Shown piece after piece: positions 28,801 through 36,595 of a stretch of DNA of 64,000 nt. Numbering within the stretch: the first letter of the stretch is position 1; each line of letters starts with the position of its first letter. Source of the stretch: CAHJWH01 sp965198905 (GTDB lineage Bacteria; Pseudomonadota; Alphaproteobacteria; Caulobacterales; Caulobacteraceae); assembly GCA_965198905.1 (NCBI GenBank), contig OZ240678.1, positions 1,364,001 to 1,428,000 of the forward strand. The letters run 5' to 3'. The position numbers were made by a program, and so were the translations under genes. A model generated the notes under the pieces. It saw only the letters and a program-made list of their open reading frames with translations. It did not search any database and was not told the DNA's origin.

Positions 28801-31125
28801 CACGCCGCCCGTGGCGTTCCCGCCGGTGATGCTGGATACGTAGGCGCTGTCGCCGGAGATCACGCCCCCGACGTCGTTCAGACCGACCACGCCGCCGGTG
28901 CTCACGCCGCCGGCGGTGTTGGTGACGGTGGCGTAGTAGGCCTGCGCCCCGGAGATCGTACCGGCGTTGTAGCCGGCCACGCCGCCGACGCCCGTGCTCG
29001 TCGCGCCCGTACCCTGAACTGAGCCACCACCGATAAAGTTAAACCCGAACTGGGCGCCGTAGAGGTTCGCCTCAATGATCGAGCCCGCGGAGTTGTAGCC
29101 CGCCAGGCCGCCGATGTAGTTGCCCGCGCCGCTGACGTTGGCTGCGGAAAATATGTCGGACGCCACGGCGGTGGAGGGTGCGGTGGAGCCGCTCAGGACG
29201 GTGTTGTATCCGATCACCCCGCCGACATAGTCCTGGCCGGTGATCGTCGCGCCGTCGAAGCCGGACTCGCTGTCCCCGACGTTGGCGAAGTTCTTGCCGA
29301 CCACGCCGCCGACCGCATCGTTGCCGTTGACGGTGAGGTCGACGTCGACGCCGTAGACCGTGCCGGAGTTCTTGCCGACCAGACCGCCTACGGCGTTGAA
29401 GCCGGCGACCGAGCCGCCCTCGAGCGCCACGTTCTCGACCAGGCCGCCCTTGCCGAGGTTGCCGAACAGGCCGACCGAGGTGGTGTTCGGCAGGTTGATG
29501 GTCAGGTTGGAGATCGTGCCTTCACCATTGCCCGGTGCGTCCAGGGCGGCGCCGGTGAAGACGCCGGTGAACGGCGTCGCGTCCGTCCCGATCGGGGTGA
29601 AGCTGGCGATGGACGACAGGTCGAGGCCATCGCCCAAGCCCGGATTGAGGGCGTAGTCGCCCGCCAGGTTGGTGTTGATCGCCTGCAGCTCTGCCGCGGT
29701 GTTGACCAGCATGTAGGCCGCAAGCGTCCCGCCGCCGCTGACGTCGGCGGTGTAGTCGGTGGGCGCGGTGTAGCTGGTCGGGTTGTAGAGGATGGTGGTC
29801 AATCCCGCCGTGGAGACCGAGCCGCCGCCGAAGGCGACCGTGCCCACGCCGGTCGCCGCATTATCGGCCTGCAGCGTCACCGCACCGCCGCCGGTGGAGG
29901 TGATGGAGGCGTTCACGTCGACATTGCGATAGGCCGAAAGGGTCAGCCCGGCGCCGGTGGCCCAGCTGAGCGGCGCGGCGACGATGATGTCGCCGGCGCC
30001 CGCCGCGTTGGCCGTGCCCGCGCCGCTGGAGCCGTTGGCCGTAGTCTGCTCGGTGACGTTGGTGCCCATGTTCAGGGAGGCGTCGATGGTCGTGGCGGCG
30101 GTCGAATCGATGGTCAGGTCGACCGGATCGACCAGCCAGCTGCCGCCATGGGCGTTGATGCTGGCCGCGCCGATGGCGACGGTGTGGCCCGAGGTCTCGA
30201 TCGCTCCGGCCGCGCCCTTGGCGCCCTGGGCTTCGATCGCGCCCGCCACGTCCAGCGTCCCGCCATCGGCCACCAGCCAGACCTTGCCCTGGTCGCTCTT
30301 CACGCCGGTGGCGCGGATCACGCTGTTGGTGTTGCCCGCCAGCGCATAGACGTTGCCGCCTTCAGCCCGCAGCTCGGCGTTGGCCGCGATGATCGCGCCG
30401 CCGTTGGTCACGCCCGTCTTGGGCCCGCCGACCATGACCGAGAACAGCCCGTCGTCCAGGCTCGCGTCGCGCATCACCACGCTGTAGCCCGACACCAGGC
30501 CGGCCGTGCCGTTGGCCGCGGTGACCGCGCCTTCGTTGTCAACGGTCGCCGCGATCAGCGCCACGTCGCCGCCCAGCGCGCCGATCTTGCCGAGGTTGAC
30601 CACCGCCGCGTTCGACGTGCCGGTGAAGGCGAGGTTGCCGCCGGCGAGGAAGTTGGAGTCGGTCAGGTTCAGGGTGGAGGCGACGAACGTCCCGCCGACG
30701 TTCACCACACCGCTCTTGCCCACGATCACCCCGTTGGGGTTCAGCAGGTAGACCGAGCCGGTGGCCGACAGCAGGCCGTTAAGGCTGGAGACCGCCGAGC
30801 CGGTGACCCGGTTCAGCGTCGCGCCCGATCCGTTGTTGACCTGGACCTTGCCGCCCGAACCGATGGAGAAGCCCTGCCAGTTGATGATCGCCTTGCCCGA
30901 GCTCTGCGTCACCGTCAGCGAACCCGCCGAGGCCGGCCCGATCGAGGCCTGACCCGCGACCACCTTGCCCCCGGTCGGGAGCGCCGGCGCACCCGCCGCA
31001 TAGGCCGACCCGGCCACCATCAGAGGTAGAAGCGAAAAGGCGAAAAGCGGCAGGTCGCGCGCGGCGCGGCCACGGAACTTGGCGACGCTTGCGGACACGG
31101 CGAGTTTCGACACCAGCTTGGACAT
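22843..31125 (-). CDS. Two-partner secretion exoprotein (TpsA): filamentous haemagglutinin-type, GLUG repeats
   Basis: A 2760-residue secreted protein. A signal peptide ('FAFSLLPLMVAGSAYA', cleavage near residue 43) precedes the haemagglutinin secretion domain with 'INWQGFSIGSGGKVQVNN', 'GSVYLLNPNGVIVGKSGVVN' and 'GGTFVAST'. From about residue 470 to the end the protein consists of ~20-residue GLUG-like repeats of the form GG(L/V)(V/I)G(K/Y)N. These fall into three large modules beginning near residues 473, 1348 and 2013, each opened by a '(A)ELQ/HQLQL' segment and 'PIGTDATPFTG'-type motif. It is divergent from its probable porin partner at 31465. Likely an adhesin or matrix protein at the cell surface. 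Confidence 0.93.
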   Translation of the reverse strand: MSKLVSKLAVSASVAKFRGRAARDLPLFAFSLLPLMVAGSAYAAGAPALPTGGKVVAGQASIGPASAGSLTVTQSSGKAIINWQGFSIGSGGKVQVNNGSGATLNRVTGSAVSSLNGLLSATGSVYLLNPNGVIVGKSGVVNVGGTFVASTLNLTDSNFLAGGNLAFTGTSNAAVVNLGKIGALGGDVALIAATVDNEGAVTAANGTAGLVSGYSVVMRDASLDDGLFSVMVGGPKTGVTNGGAIIAANAELRAEGGNVYALAGNTNSVIRATGVKSDQGKVWLVADGGTLDVAGAIEAQGAKGAAGAIETSGHTVAIGAASINAHGGSWLVDPVDLTIDSTAATTIDASLNMGTNVTEQTTANGSSGAGTANAAGAGDIIVAAPLSWATGAGLTLSAYRNVDVNASITSTGGGAVTLQADNAATGVGTVAFGGGSVSTAGLTTILYNPTSYTAPTDYTADVSGGGTLAAYMLVNTAAELQAINTNLAGDYALNPGLGDGLDLSSIASFTPIGTDATPFTGVFTGAALDAPGNGEGTISNLTINLPNTTSVGLFGNLGKGGLVENVALEGGSVAGFNAVGGLVGKNSGTVYGVDVDLTVNGNDAVGGVVGKNFANVGDSESGFDGATITGQDYVGGVIGYNTVLSGSTAPSTAVASDIFSAANVSGAGNYIGGLAGYNSAGSIIEANLYGAQFGFNFIGGGSVQGTGATSTGVGGVAGYNAGTISGAQAYYATVTNTAGGVSTGGVVGLNDVGGVISGDSAYVSSITGGNATGGVVGKNYGTVSNSDAQASHIVGEDATGGVVGKNFATVDDDFIVSSSTVSGVNYVGGVVGWNTTPSGSTAPSTAIVEDGSYTGASTRVSGSGNYIGGLVGYNDVGSIIQGSSGGGGQVMGAGSAGEAIGGLVGYNAGAISNSNVGAQVVEAAANPTSGSPDYLGGAVGYNTTTGTLDGVTVAPIAGYNASYGATGIVTGSFSYEGGLAGYNSGAITGSTSSAAVSGTGGQTIAGGLVGFNVMGGTIAGSSASGTVSVDAAMSGMSNYAGGLVGYNDGAISGSSAAGAVGETGTADGSDRNSIGGLVGYNGSNATVANTVATGAVTAQGADLVGGLIGENNGMISSSSAAGAVSVTGAANAFVGGLVGYNVGTIGGAQASFATGSVTIDGGFSYAGGLVGYNYTNAVIGQAYATGAVTDTYAGGGADGANLGGLVGYNDGAVSYAYSLGSVTAANSTDDYLGGLIGYNDADAAVSQAYATGLVSAANGSTMGGVTGINYGAIANSVYFDQTTTGQTLTAGSEMGTDEASAIDTGGGALSPYAMSSYPNLNFGTGGFVIFEGSTRPFLQSEAVADNGVIINLHQLQLAALNPGFSYTLGADIDATPTNGANASDMWSTKGFSPIGTDATSYTGTFNGADATSGANHTISNLTINTPTATSIGLFGNVGAAGTVENVILTGANITGFNAVGTVAGKNSGLVTDVILSNDTVAGNDAVGGVIGKNFGTLAYASAGVAGISGKVTGADYVGGLVGWNTVPSGSTAASTAVVSDSTVTGTVVGSGNYLGGAVGYNDVGSTISNVSAINTAVFAFGDSAVDIGGLVGFNAGSLTGATGVDTVSGTNIIAFSASNVGGVAGYNSGTTGTVQVEATTVQSEAAAGAASSFGGVVGLNAAGGLVTGALAATYVDTSANAVGGIVGKNYGTVTASQYGSFNGDDNIDAVKALSVNLNGNVKVYGQDAVGGIVGKNFGSVSNSIAYSGYVSGRDYVGGVVGWNTTPTGATSGYAPTVSNSSAYNEVVGQMDVGGVLGRNDAAGTLSGSWSDGEVYLQNYDNSDVVGPIGGLVGYNAGAINTSYSGAYVSDNDVNANNMVVMGGLIGENAGAVSDVYSVGTTSVSNGNDAGYTVGGLVGVNGAMGAITRAYASGPLMTDGSATTDPRSIDGVVGALAGTNAGALSNLFFDQSSTGTGTAVGSNTGTVGATRVGGSSNDPYAQATYGAFDFSNTWYIIDGSTRPLLRAEYSTTINNAHQLQLIALDPTASYTLAGAIDASATGNAPGDVWRNSTTADAAGNYGFVPLGSDATPFTGSLQGNGYSISDLTIGRPTSTSVGLIANLGAAGSVEDLTLESADVMGFNAVGGLIGKNSGTLLDVAVYDSTVSGSGGVGGVIGKNFGNAFSLTSNSDVTGSGTYVGGVVGYNGAPQSGTSTATATLSNAVFEGTVTDTGANVENDVGGVVGYNASSGLVINSQGGGTVTGAGYAVGGLVGKNYGGVEFSYVEDSNITGAAAVGGLIGKNFGTVAYDSTEYSTVAGGEYVGGLVGYNGVPEGSGSTTPATVSNSDFEYTVYRTTVEGTATTNAEADVGGVVGFNDPYGQITNVSSFGNPVLGSINTAGTGESSYGGFAVGGVVGKNAGLVSSVKTIGNEVLGSAAVGGAVGKNFGTVNLATVDGGNVVGDEYVGGIVGYNGVMQGSGSTTPAVVSNATAADLSISGFGVTGSGSEADVGGLVGFNDPYGLVTSSAIIGSSITSNDSNSVGGIVGKNYGTVSLVSATGGGEVLGMDSIGGVVGRNFGAVSQAESDFDVYGADYVGGAIGYSGAPTVGAATMATVDQVVATGPVYLNGDYTAGADFGGLIGWNAGTVTNSYSTGVVQNSSGMMNIGGFAGYNTGAISTSYTIGSVAMTDNTGGTNVGAFVGNNAGTLTSTYYDTGINGTAVPGVGTGSILGLTPLTDAQAMMQASYAGFDFTNIWAINPDTNGGYPYLMVENTLSNLTGD

Positions 31126-31464
31126 GAGGTTCGGCAGCTCCGGAAGCGGGCCCTTTCCGCCTTAAAGGACGGAGGCCTCGGAATGATCGCGATCCCCGCT
31201 AGCCTGGATTTTTGATCGTGGCAACAAAGCGGCTGCTTTTGGACTCGGCATTTTCCTGACAATTCAACCAATCCGAGCTTACGGCGGGACCGTTTGACGC
31301 ACTCATTCCTCAAGGTGGAGGCGATTTGGCCGCATGTCGTAAGCGCGCGGACCCGTTCGGGGCTGTCGGAGAGCCGGAGGCGGCCTGCTACAGGACTGCC
31401 CTTCCGAAAAGAGGGTCGTACATTTGTTGCGACCGTCACGGGCGCGGATCAGGTCGGGGAAACC
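31126..31464. other. Divergent intergenic region of the two-partner secretion locus
   Basis: About 340 bp separate the starts of the exoprotein and porin genes. The porin frame is open through much of it, but the stretch has no signal sequence or conserved domain. It presumably holds both promoters. I see no repeat or recognisable operator. Confidence 0.45.
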
Positions 31465-33300
31465 ATGGTGGACGTCGATGCCGGCGCTGAGGTCTCGCTG
31501 AACGGTCAGGCAGGCGGCGTCTATCCGCGCTTGACGGCGTGCAACCCCGGACGGCGCGTGAGGCGCGCCCCGCCCGGTCTCGCGCCCCTCGCTTTCGCTC
31601 TCGCCCTCGGCGCGGCGCCGGGCGCCTTCGGCCAGGCGATCGAGCGCAACCTGCCCCCGCCGCCGACCTCGGGGCCGTCCACCATCCTCACGCCCCAGGC
31701 CGCGCCGAGAAGCCATGACGAGACCCAGCTCGCCGGGCCCCTGACCACCCTGGTGGTGATAGGCCCCGCCGAACCCGCCAGGACCAAGACGTCGGCAGGA
31801 CTGGACCTGGCCTCCGCCCCGCGCCTGAACACGCCGCAGGCCCGGCGCCGGCTGTCGCGCTTCCTCGGCCGGCCGCTGTCGCGCGCGCTGATCTCGAGCA
31901 TCGAGGCCGACATCACGCGGACCTACAGGGCGCGGGGCTTCCCGCTGGTCTCGGTGACGACGCCCGAGCAGGAGCTGACGCACGGCGTTCTGCAACTCCG
32001 CGTCATCGAGTTCCGGCTGGGCAAGAAGACCGCCCCGGGGGCGCATGATCCGGGCTATGTGCTCAGCCGCATCCGGGTCCAGCCCGGCCAGCCGGTCAAC
32101 ACCGGCCGGCTCGCCCAGGACCTCGACTGGCTGAACCGCTTTCCGTTCCGCAGAATCTCCGCCGCCTTCACCCCCGGCGGGCGATTGGGCGAGACCGATC
32201 TGGTGCTGCAGACGACCCAGAGCCGGCCGTTCAGCGTCTATACCGGCTATTCGACCTCGGGCTCGCCGCTCACCGGCTTCGACCGCTACATCGCCGGAGC
32301 CAGCGTCGCCATCCCGTTCCTGCACGACGCCACAGCGAGCTATCAGTTCACCGGATCGAACGACGTGCTGTTCAGCCAGGACCGCCCGTTCAACTCCGCG
32401 CCGGAGCCGCGCTATCTCAGCCACTCCGGCCGCATCACCATCCCGACCCTGCCGCGCCAGGAGTTCGAGTTCGTGGTGAGCTCGGTCAACTCCAACGAGA
32501 TCACCGACTTCGTCGCCCACCAGACCACCGTGGAGTACACGTTCGACTATCGCGCCGCCCTGTCGGATTTCTTGAGCTTTCTGCCGGGCGACGGCGCGCT
32601 CGGAGTGGAGACGCGACACGAGTCGGGTCAGACGCTGTTCGCCGGGGAACCGGTACAGAGCGGCGAGATCGACGTCTATCAAGTCTTCCTCAGCTGGGCG
32701 GGGGCTGAGAGCGACCGTTTCGGGCGCAGCGCCGGCGACCTGACCTTGCATCTCAGCCCCGGCGGCGTGAACGGCCGCAACACCGACGCCCAGTTCGCCG
32801 CCGCGTCCCAGGGGCGCAGCCGCACGGCCGAATACGGCTATGTCGCCGGAGACTTCAGCCGGTACACTCCCCTCCCCGCCAGACTGGGCTACTCGCTGCA
32901 GCTGATCGGCCAGTATTCGCCCAACCCGCTCCCCCTGACCGAACAGAGCGGCGCCGGCGGGCCGTCCCTGGTGCGGGGCTATACGCTCGACGACGGCGTG
33001 TTCGACTCCTCGCTGGTGGCGCGCAACGAACTCAGGACGCCGAGCTTCCCCGTCATCGGCCGCGTCTTCCGCAAGGCGCCGGCCGATGCGCTTTCGCCGT
33101 TCGCCTTCGTGGACGCGGCTTACGGCAAGAACGACTACACCCACGGCGACGAGAGCCCGATCGGGGCGGGCTTCGGGGCGGACTACCAGTTCGGGGAGCA
33201 CCTCAACGGCGGCCTGACCACGGCCTGGGCGCTGAAGCACGAAGGGTTCACCCGGTCCGGCCAGTTCCGCCTGGAAAGCCGCATTGTCCTTTCTTACTGA
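31465..33300 (+). CDS. Two-partner secretion outer-membrane transporter (TpsB, ShlB/FhaC family)
   Basis: A 611-residue porin that exports its TpsA partner across the outer membrane. A signal-like segment ('LAPLAFALALGAAPGAFGQA') is followed by two POTRA-type domains ('LNTPQARRRLSRFLGRPLSR', 'GVLQLRVIEFRLGKK') and a C-terminal beta barrel. The L6-loop motif VRGY is present in 'GPSLVRGYTLDDG'. The protein ends in an aromatic residue as barrels do ('SRIVLSY'). ATG at 31465 is chosen because a GGGGA stretch precedes it; the frame extends upstream to 31294. The glycosyltransferase gene overlaps its 3' end by 17 bases. Confidence 0.92.
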   Translation: MVDVDAGAEVSLNGQAGGVYPRLTACNPGRRVRRAPPGLAPLAFALALGAAPGAFGQAIERNLPPPPTSGPSTILTPQAAPRSHDETQLAGPLTTLVVIGPAEPARTKTSAGLDLASAPRLNTPQARRRLSRFLGRPLSRALISSIEADITRTYRARGFPLVSVTTPEQELTHGVLQLRVIEFRLGKKTAPGAHDPGYVLSRIRVQPGQPVNTGRLAQDLDWLNRFPFRRISAAFTPGGRLGETDLVLQTTQSRPFSVYTGYSTSGSPLTGFDRYIAGASVAIPFLHDATASYQFTGSNDVLFSQDRPFNSAPEPRYLSHSGRITIPTLPRQEFEFVVSSVNSNEITDFVAHQTTVEYTFDYRAALSDFLSFLPGDGALGVETRHESGQTLFAGEPVQSGEIDVYQVFLSWAGAESDRFGRSAGDLTLHLSPGGVNGRNTDAQFAAASQGRSRTAEYGYVAGDFSRYTPLPARLGYSLQLIGQYSPNPLPLTEQSGAGGPSLVRGYTLDDGVFDSSLVARNELRTPSFPVIGRVFRKAPADALSPFAFVDAAYGKNDYTHGDESPIGAGFGADYQFGEHLNGGLTTAWALKHEGFTRSGQFRLESRIVLSY

Positions 33301-34084
33301 GGTCTTGCGCGGGCGCCTGGGCCGGTCCTCCGGCGTTCCCAAGCTCATCCATTCGGCCTGGCTCCAAGGGCGCGACGCCGCGCCGGCCGTCGTGCGGCTC
33401 AACCATGCCCGCTGGGCGGAGCTGAACCCCGGTCACCGCCTGCAGGTGTGGGAGCAAGCCCGCGTCCAGCGGCTGCTCGAACCCTACGGTCTGGCCATCG
33501 ACGGCATGGCCCCCCAGGCGCTCTCCGACATCTTGCGGGTGCGGCTTCTTCTGCAATACGGCGGCGTCTGGGCGGACGCGTCGCTGTTCCCCGTCCTCCC
33601 CCTCGACGACTGGCTGCCGGACGCCACGCGCCGATCGGGCTTTTTCGCCTTCGAGCGGCCCTGGGCGGATCGCCTCATTTCATCCTGGTTCCTGGCCGCA
33701 GGTCCGGGCCATCCCATCGTCAAGGCCTGGTGGCGTGAGATCGTCGGCTACTGGTCCAGACCGCGCCGGTTGATCGGCGGCATACCGGACGATCCGCTGG
33801 CGAGCGTCGCCCATCCGGACGACGGGGGCGACGCCACCTATCCCTACTTTTGGGTCCACTACCTGTTCGAGCGCGTGGTCACCTCGCCCACCGCGGCCGG
33901 TCGATCCTTCCAGATGGGAGACCATCGTTCGGCCGTCCCATGCCGAAGCCTTCGGGAGGCCATGGCGGCGGGGGGGATGGAGGCCGAGGCGTTACGGCGG
34001 ATCGCCCATCAAGCGCCCGTCCAGAAGCTCGACTGGCGCGGCGCCTATCCGCTGGACGCCTTGGCCGCCCTCCCGGCGAAGTGA
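33284..34084 (+). CDS. Capsular-polysaccharide-synthesis-type glycosyltransferase coupled to TpsB
   Basis: A 266-residue glycosyltransferase of the Caps_synth/GT32-like group. It begins with 'VPKLIHSAWLQGRDAAP' (nucleotide-sugar binding) and carries 'SDILRVRLLLQYGGVWADAS', where the acidic motif is D-A-S as in Caps_synth proteins rather than D-X-D. The TTG start lies inside the last codons of the porin gene, so translation is coupled. By analogy with HMW1-type systems, where a glycosyltransferase accompanies adhesin and porin, it may glycosylate the GLUG-repeat exoprotein; that is inference. Confidence 0.8.
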   Translation: MSFLTEVLRGRLGRSSGVPKLIHSAWLQGRDAAPAVVRLNHARWAELNPGHRLQVWEQARVQRLLEPYGLAIDGMAPQALSDILRVRLLLQYGGVWADASLFPVLPLDDWLPDATRRSGFFAFERPWADRLISSWFLAAGPGHPIVKAWWREIVGYWSRPRRLIGGIPDDPLASVAHPDDGGDATYPYFWVHYLFERVVTSPTAAGRSFQMGDHRSAVPCRSLREAMAAGGMEAEALRRIAHQAPVQKLDWRGAYPLDALAALPAK

Positions 34085-34094
34085 CGGGCCGCAC

Positions 34095-34233
34095 CTTCCT
34101 TGCCCTCTGAGGGGAGGGTCAGGGTAGGGTCCGGTGCATGACGGCGCCGGCTCTGCTCACCCGTCTGCGCCCAGGTTTCAACCACGGCGGCGGCGGCCCC
34201 CCACCCCGACCCTCCCCTCGAGGGGGAGGGAGA
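34095..34233. repeat. Type A inverted repeat pair
   Basis: Two facing copies of the C/G-rich palindrome, 34095-34129 (diverged) and 34197-34233, separated by 67 bp without a recognisable gene. They fill most of the gap between the convergent glycosyltransferase and LprI-like genes (34085-34315) and could terminate both transcripts. Confidence 0.8.
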
Positions 34234-34315
34234 ATGGCGCTGAGCGTCCATCCTCGCGCCCTAAGGTTTCGCGGCGGACGGAGGTGGCGCCCGATCCGGT
34301 GGAGCGCACCCCCGC

Positions 34316-34666
34316 TCAGCAGGGCGGCCCGTCCTTGCCGCAGAGGCGTTCGGTGAGGTGGGCGGTGACGGTTTTCAGTCGGCTTTCGTATTGCGCATGA
34401 AGACAGATGCGGTCCGCGCCGCACGCCGTCCGCCGCTTCAGCCAGGCGGCTTGGGTCTCCTGCATGTCGCCGCGCTGGCCCATGGCCACGGTCCCCTCGT
34501 CCAGGTCGAGCAGACCGGCCAGACGGGAGTCGAGGTTGCTGAGCCCGGGGTCGGCGCAGATGGCCCTTTCGTCGGGCGCCCGCGCCTTTCGGCAGTCGAA
34601 GCTGGCGGCTTGCGCCCCCCAGCCCGGCGAAAGCAGCAGCGCCACCGCGAGGGCGGGTCTGAGCAT
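34316..34666 (-). CDS. LprI-like (DUF1311) exported protein
   Basis: A 116-residue exported protein. Signal peptide 'MLRPALAVALLLSPGWGAQA' is followed by the DUF1311/LprI motif 'SFDCRKARAPDERAICADPG' and 'LSNLDSRLAGLL'. Conserved cysteines are at the expected spacing, and the last residues 'LCGKDGPPC' add two more. Related proteins inhibit lysozyme in some bacteria; here only the family is clear. ATG at 34666 is supported by an AGGAG site ahead of it. Confidence 0.82.
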   Translation of the reverse strand: MLRPALAVALLLSPGWGAQAASFDCRKARAPDERAICADPGLSNLDSRLAGLLDLDEGTVAMGQRGDMQETQAAWLKRRTACGADRICLHAQYESRLKTVTAHLTERLCGKDGPPC

Positions 34667-34746
34667 GGCGGGGTCTCCTACGGTCTTTTCGACGGGCGGA
34701 TGCTGCACCCCTGGCCCTGCGCCACGCAAGGCGCTACGTCCGGGCC

Positions 34747-35766
34747 ATGGAGGGACGTCCGGGTCTGATGAGCACCGTCGAAAGTCCGTCCGGCCCGGCG
34801 TCGCCCGGCGCCGGCCGCCGCCCCCTCTTTCCGGAGAACGAGCCTTTCGACTCCGGCTGGATCGAAACCGGGGGCCCGCACCAAGTCTATTACGAGACTT
34901 GCGGCGCCCGGGGCGGCCGGCCCTGTCTGATCCTGCACGGCGGACCGGGGGGCGCGATCAACCCCACCATGCGCCGCTTCTTCGATCCGGCGCGCTGGCG
35001 CATGACCCTGTTCGACCAGCGCGGTTGCGGCAAGTCGCGGCCGAACGCGCTGCTGGACGACAACACCACCTGGGACCTGATCGCCGATATCGAGCGGTTG
35101 CGCGAACGGGCGGGGGTGGACAGTTGGGCGGTGTTCGGCGGCTCCTGGGGCTCCACCCTGGCGCTGGCCTACGCCGCGACCCATCCGGACAGGGTGTCGG
35201 CGCTGATCCTGCGCGGCGTCTTCCTGCTCACCCGGCGCGAGTTGCACTGGTTCTACCAGGACGGGGCCTCGATGCTGTTCCCCGACGCCTGGGCGCGCTT
35301 CCTCTCGCCGATCCCCGAGGCCGAACGCGCCGACCTGATGGCCGCCTACCATCGCCGCCTGACCCACGACGACCCGGCGGTCCAGGCGGAGGCGGCCTCG
35401 GCCTGGAGCCGGTGGGAGGGCGACACCATCTCCATCCGGGGGCCCGAGGCGCGCCCGGCCAAGTTCAACGAGACCGCCTTCGCCGTCGCCTTCGCCCGGA
35501 TCGAGTGCCACTATTTCCGCAACGCCGGCTTTTTCGCCCACGACGGCTGGCTGCTGGATCAGGTTCCCCGCCTGCGCCACATCCCGACCTGGATCGTGCA
35601 GGGTCGCTTCGACGTGGTGACGCCCCTGGACTCCGCCTGGAAGCTGAAGACGGCCTGGCCGGAAGCGCGGTTGGAGGTGATCTGGGACGCCGGCCACGCC
35701 TCCACCGAGCCCGGCACCATCAGCGCCCTGGTCCGCGCCACCGACGCCGCGCTCACCGCGAGCTGA
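34747..35766 (+). CDS. pip: Prolyl iminopeptidase
   Basis: A 339-residue alpha/beta hydrolase of peptidase family S33 that removes N-terminal proline. It has 'LILHGGPGGAINPTMRRFF' (oxyanion hole), 'DQRGCGKSRPNA', the nucleophile elbow 'VFGGSWGSTLALAYA', the acidic 'QGRFDVVTPLD' and the histidine in 'DAGHASTEP'. The catalytic triad is complete. Cytoplasmic. An alternative ATG lies 7 codons downstream. Confidence 0.95.
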   Translation: MEGRPGLMSTVESPSGPASPGAGRRPLFPENEPFDSGWIETGGPHQVYYETCGARGGRPCLILHGGPGGAINPTMRRFFDPARWRMTLFDQRGCGKSRPNALLDDNTTWDLIADIERLRERAGVDSWAVFGGSWGSTLALAYAATHPDRVSALILRGVFLLTRRELHWFYQDGASMLFPDAWARFLSPIPEAERADLMAAYHRRLTHDDPAVQAEAASAWSRWEGDTISIRGPEARPAKFNETAFAVAFARIECHYFRNAGFFAHDGWLLDQVPRLRHIPTWIVQGRFDVVTPLDSAWKLKTAWPEARLEVIWDAGHASTEPGTISALVRATDAALTAS

Positions 35767-35847
35767 GGCCGGGGGCGCGCGATCCGCAACCAAGCCTTCT
35801 CGGTATGCGTATCTTTGCGCAGACTCTAAGGCTGAAGGGCGACGATC

Positions 35848-36420
35848 ATGAACGCGAAGCTGCTGGCCGGGGCCTTGCTGGCGACCGCGGCGCTCACCGC
35901 CGGATGCGCCTCCATGGACGGCGCGCAGACCGCCCTGGCCCCCGAACCCGCCAAGCCGATCGAGACCGCGAAGTTCTACACGGGGCGCTGGTACGAGATC
36001 GCCCGCACGCCGATGAAGCTGACCAAGGACTGTGTCGCCGGCACCACGGACTACTCGCCCACCTCCGACGGCGGCATCTTGGACACCGACGCCTGCCGGA
36101 TGGACATGCCCGCGGGCAAGGCGAAGACCTTCGCCGGCCCGGTCACCATCCTGAACCCCGGCCAGAACAACAAGGTGCGCGTCGGCTACAAGGTGTTCGG
36201 CATCTTCACCGTGGATCGCACTTACTGGATGGAGGACCACGGCGAAGACTATTCGTGGTTCATCGTCACCGATCCCAAGTTCGACATGCTGTCGCTGTTC
36301 ACCCGAGACCCCCGGCCGCCCCGGAGCGAGGTCGAGCAGCTCACCGCCCGGGCCAAGGCCATGGGGTATGACGCGAGCAAGCTCGAATACCCCGCGCAGT
36401 TCCCGGCCGGGACAGGTTGA
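35848..36420 (+). CDS. Lipocalin-family lipoprotein (Blc-like)
   Basis: A 190-residue lipocalin. The lipoprotein signal ends in lipobox LTAGC (Cys near residue 20), and the diagnostic G-X-W motif of strand A is present in 'YTGRWYEIARTP'. Later strands 'YKVFGIFTVDRTYWMED' and 'YSWFIVTDPKFDML' follow the bacterial lipocalin pattern. Blc-type proteins bind lysophospholipids or fatty acids at the inner face of the outer membrane; that role is inferred. Followed by a type B repeat pair. Confidence 0.9.
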   Translation: MNAKLLAGALLATAALTAGCASMDGAQTALAPEPAKPIETAKFYTGRWYEIARTPMKLTKDCVAGTTDYSPTSDGGILDTDACRMDMPAGKAKTFAGPVTILNPGQNNKVRVGYKVFGIFTVDRTYWMEDHGEDYSWFIVTDPKFDMLSLFTRDPRPPRSEVEQLTARAKAMGYDASKLEYPAQFPAGTG

Positions 36421-36467
36421 CCCTCGGCGTTAGAGCCGGATGCCGTCAGGCGTAAACGCCGTCAGTC

Positions 36468-36548
36468 GCCTCATGCGGAGCTTGTCGAAGGACGGGGCGT
36501 TCGCCGTCGGTGCTGCGGCCTCCTCCTTCGACGGGCTGAGGATGAGGC
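36468..36548. repeat. Type B inverted repeat pair between convergent genes
   Basis: Arms at 36468-36498 (GCCTCATGCGGAGCTTGTCG...) and 36518-36548 (reverse complement with a few mismatches) enclose a 19-bp loop. It lies in the 175-bp gap between the lipocalin gene and the convergent paoC-like gene and could form the 3' hairpin of both. Confidence 0.85.
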
Positions 36549-36595
36549 CGCGTTTAAGCTAAGCGATTTCGGCCGGCATCGTCTTGCCCCAGCCT

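Noticed and set aside
26878..29022. A 714-codon open frame antisense to the exoprotein gene
   Set aside because: Its repeated Asp/Ala/Val pattern mirrors the GLUG repeats on the other strand; no signal or domain of its own.
22843..30000. Regularly spaced repeats resembling a CRISPR array
   Set aside because: The repeats are imperfect, in frame and encode GLUG motifs; there are no unique spacers between identical repeats.
31303..33402. A 699-codon open frame antisense to tpsB
   Set aside because: It is the shadow of a high-GC gene: no domain, composition dominated by Arg, Ala and Gly, and it runs opposite a clear TpsB porin.
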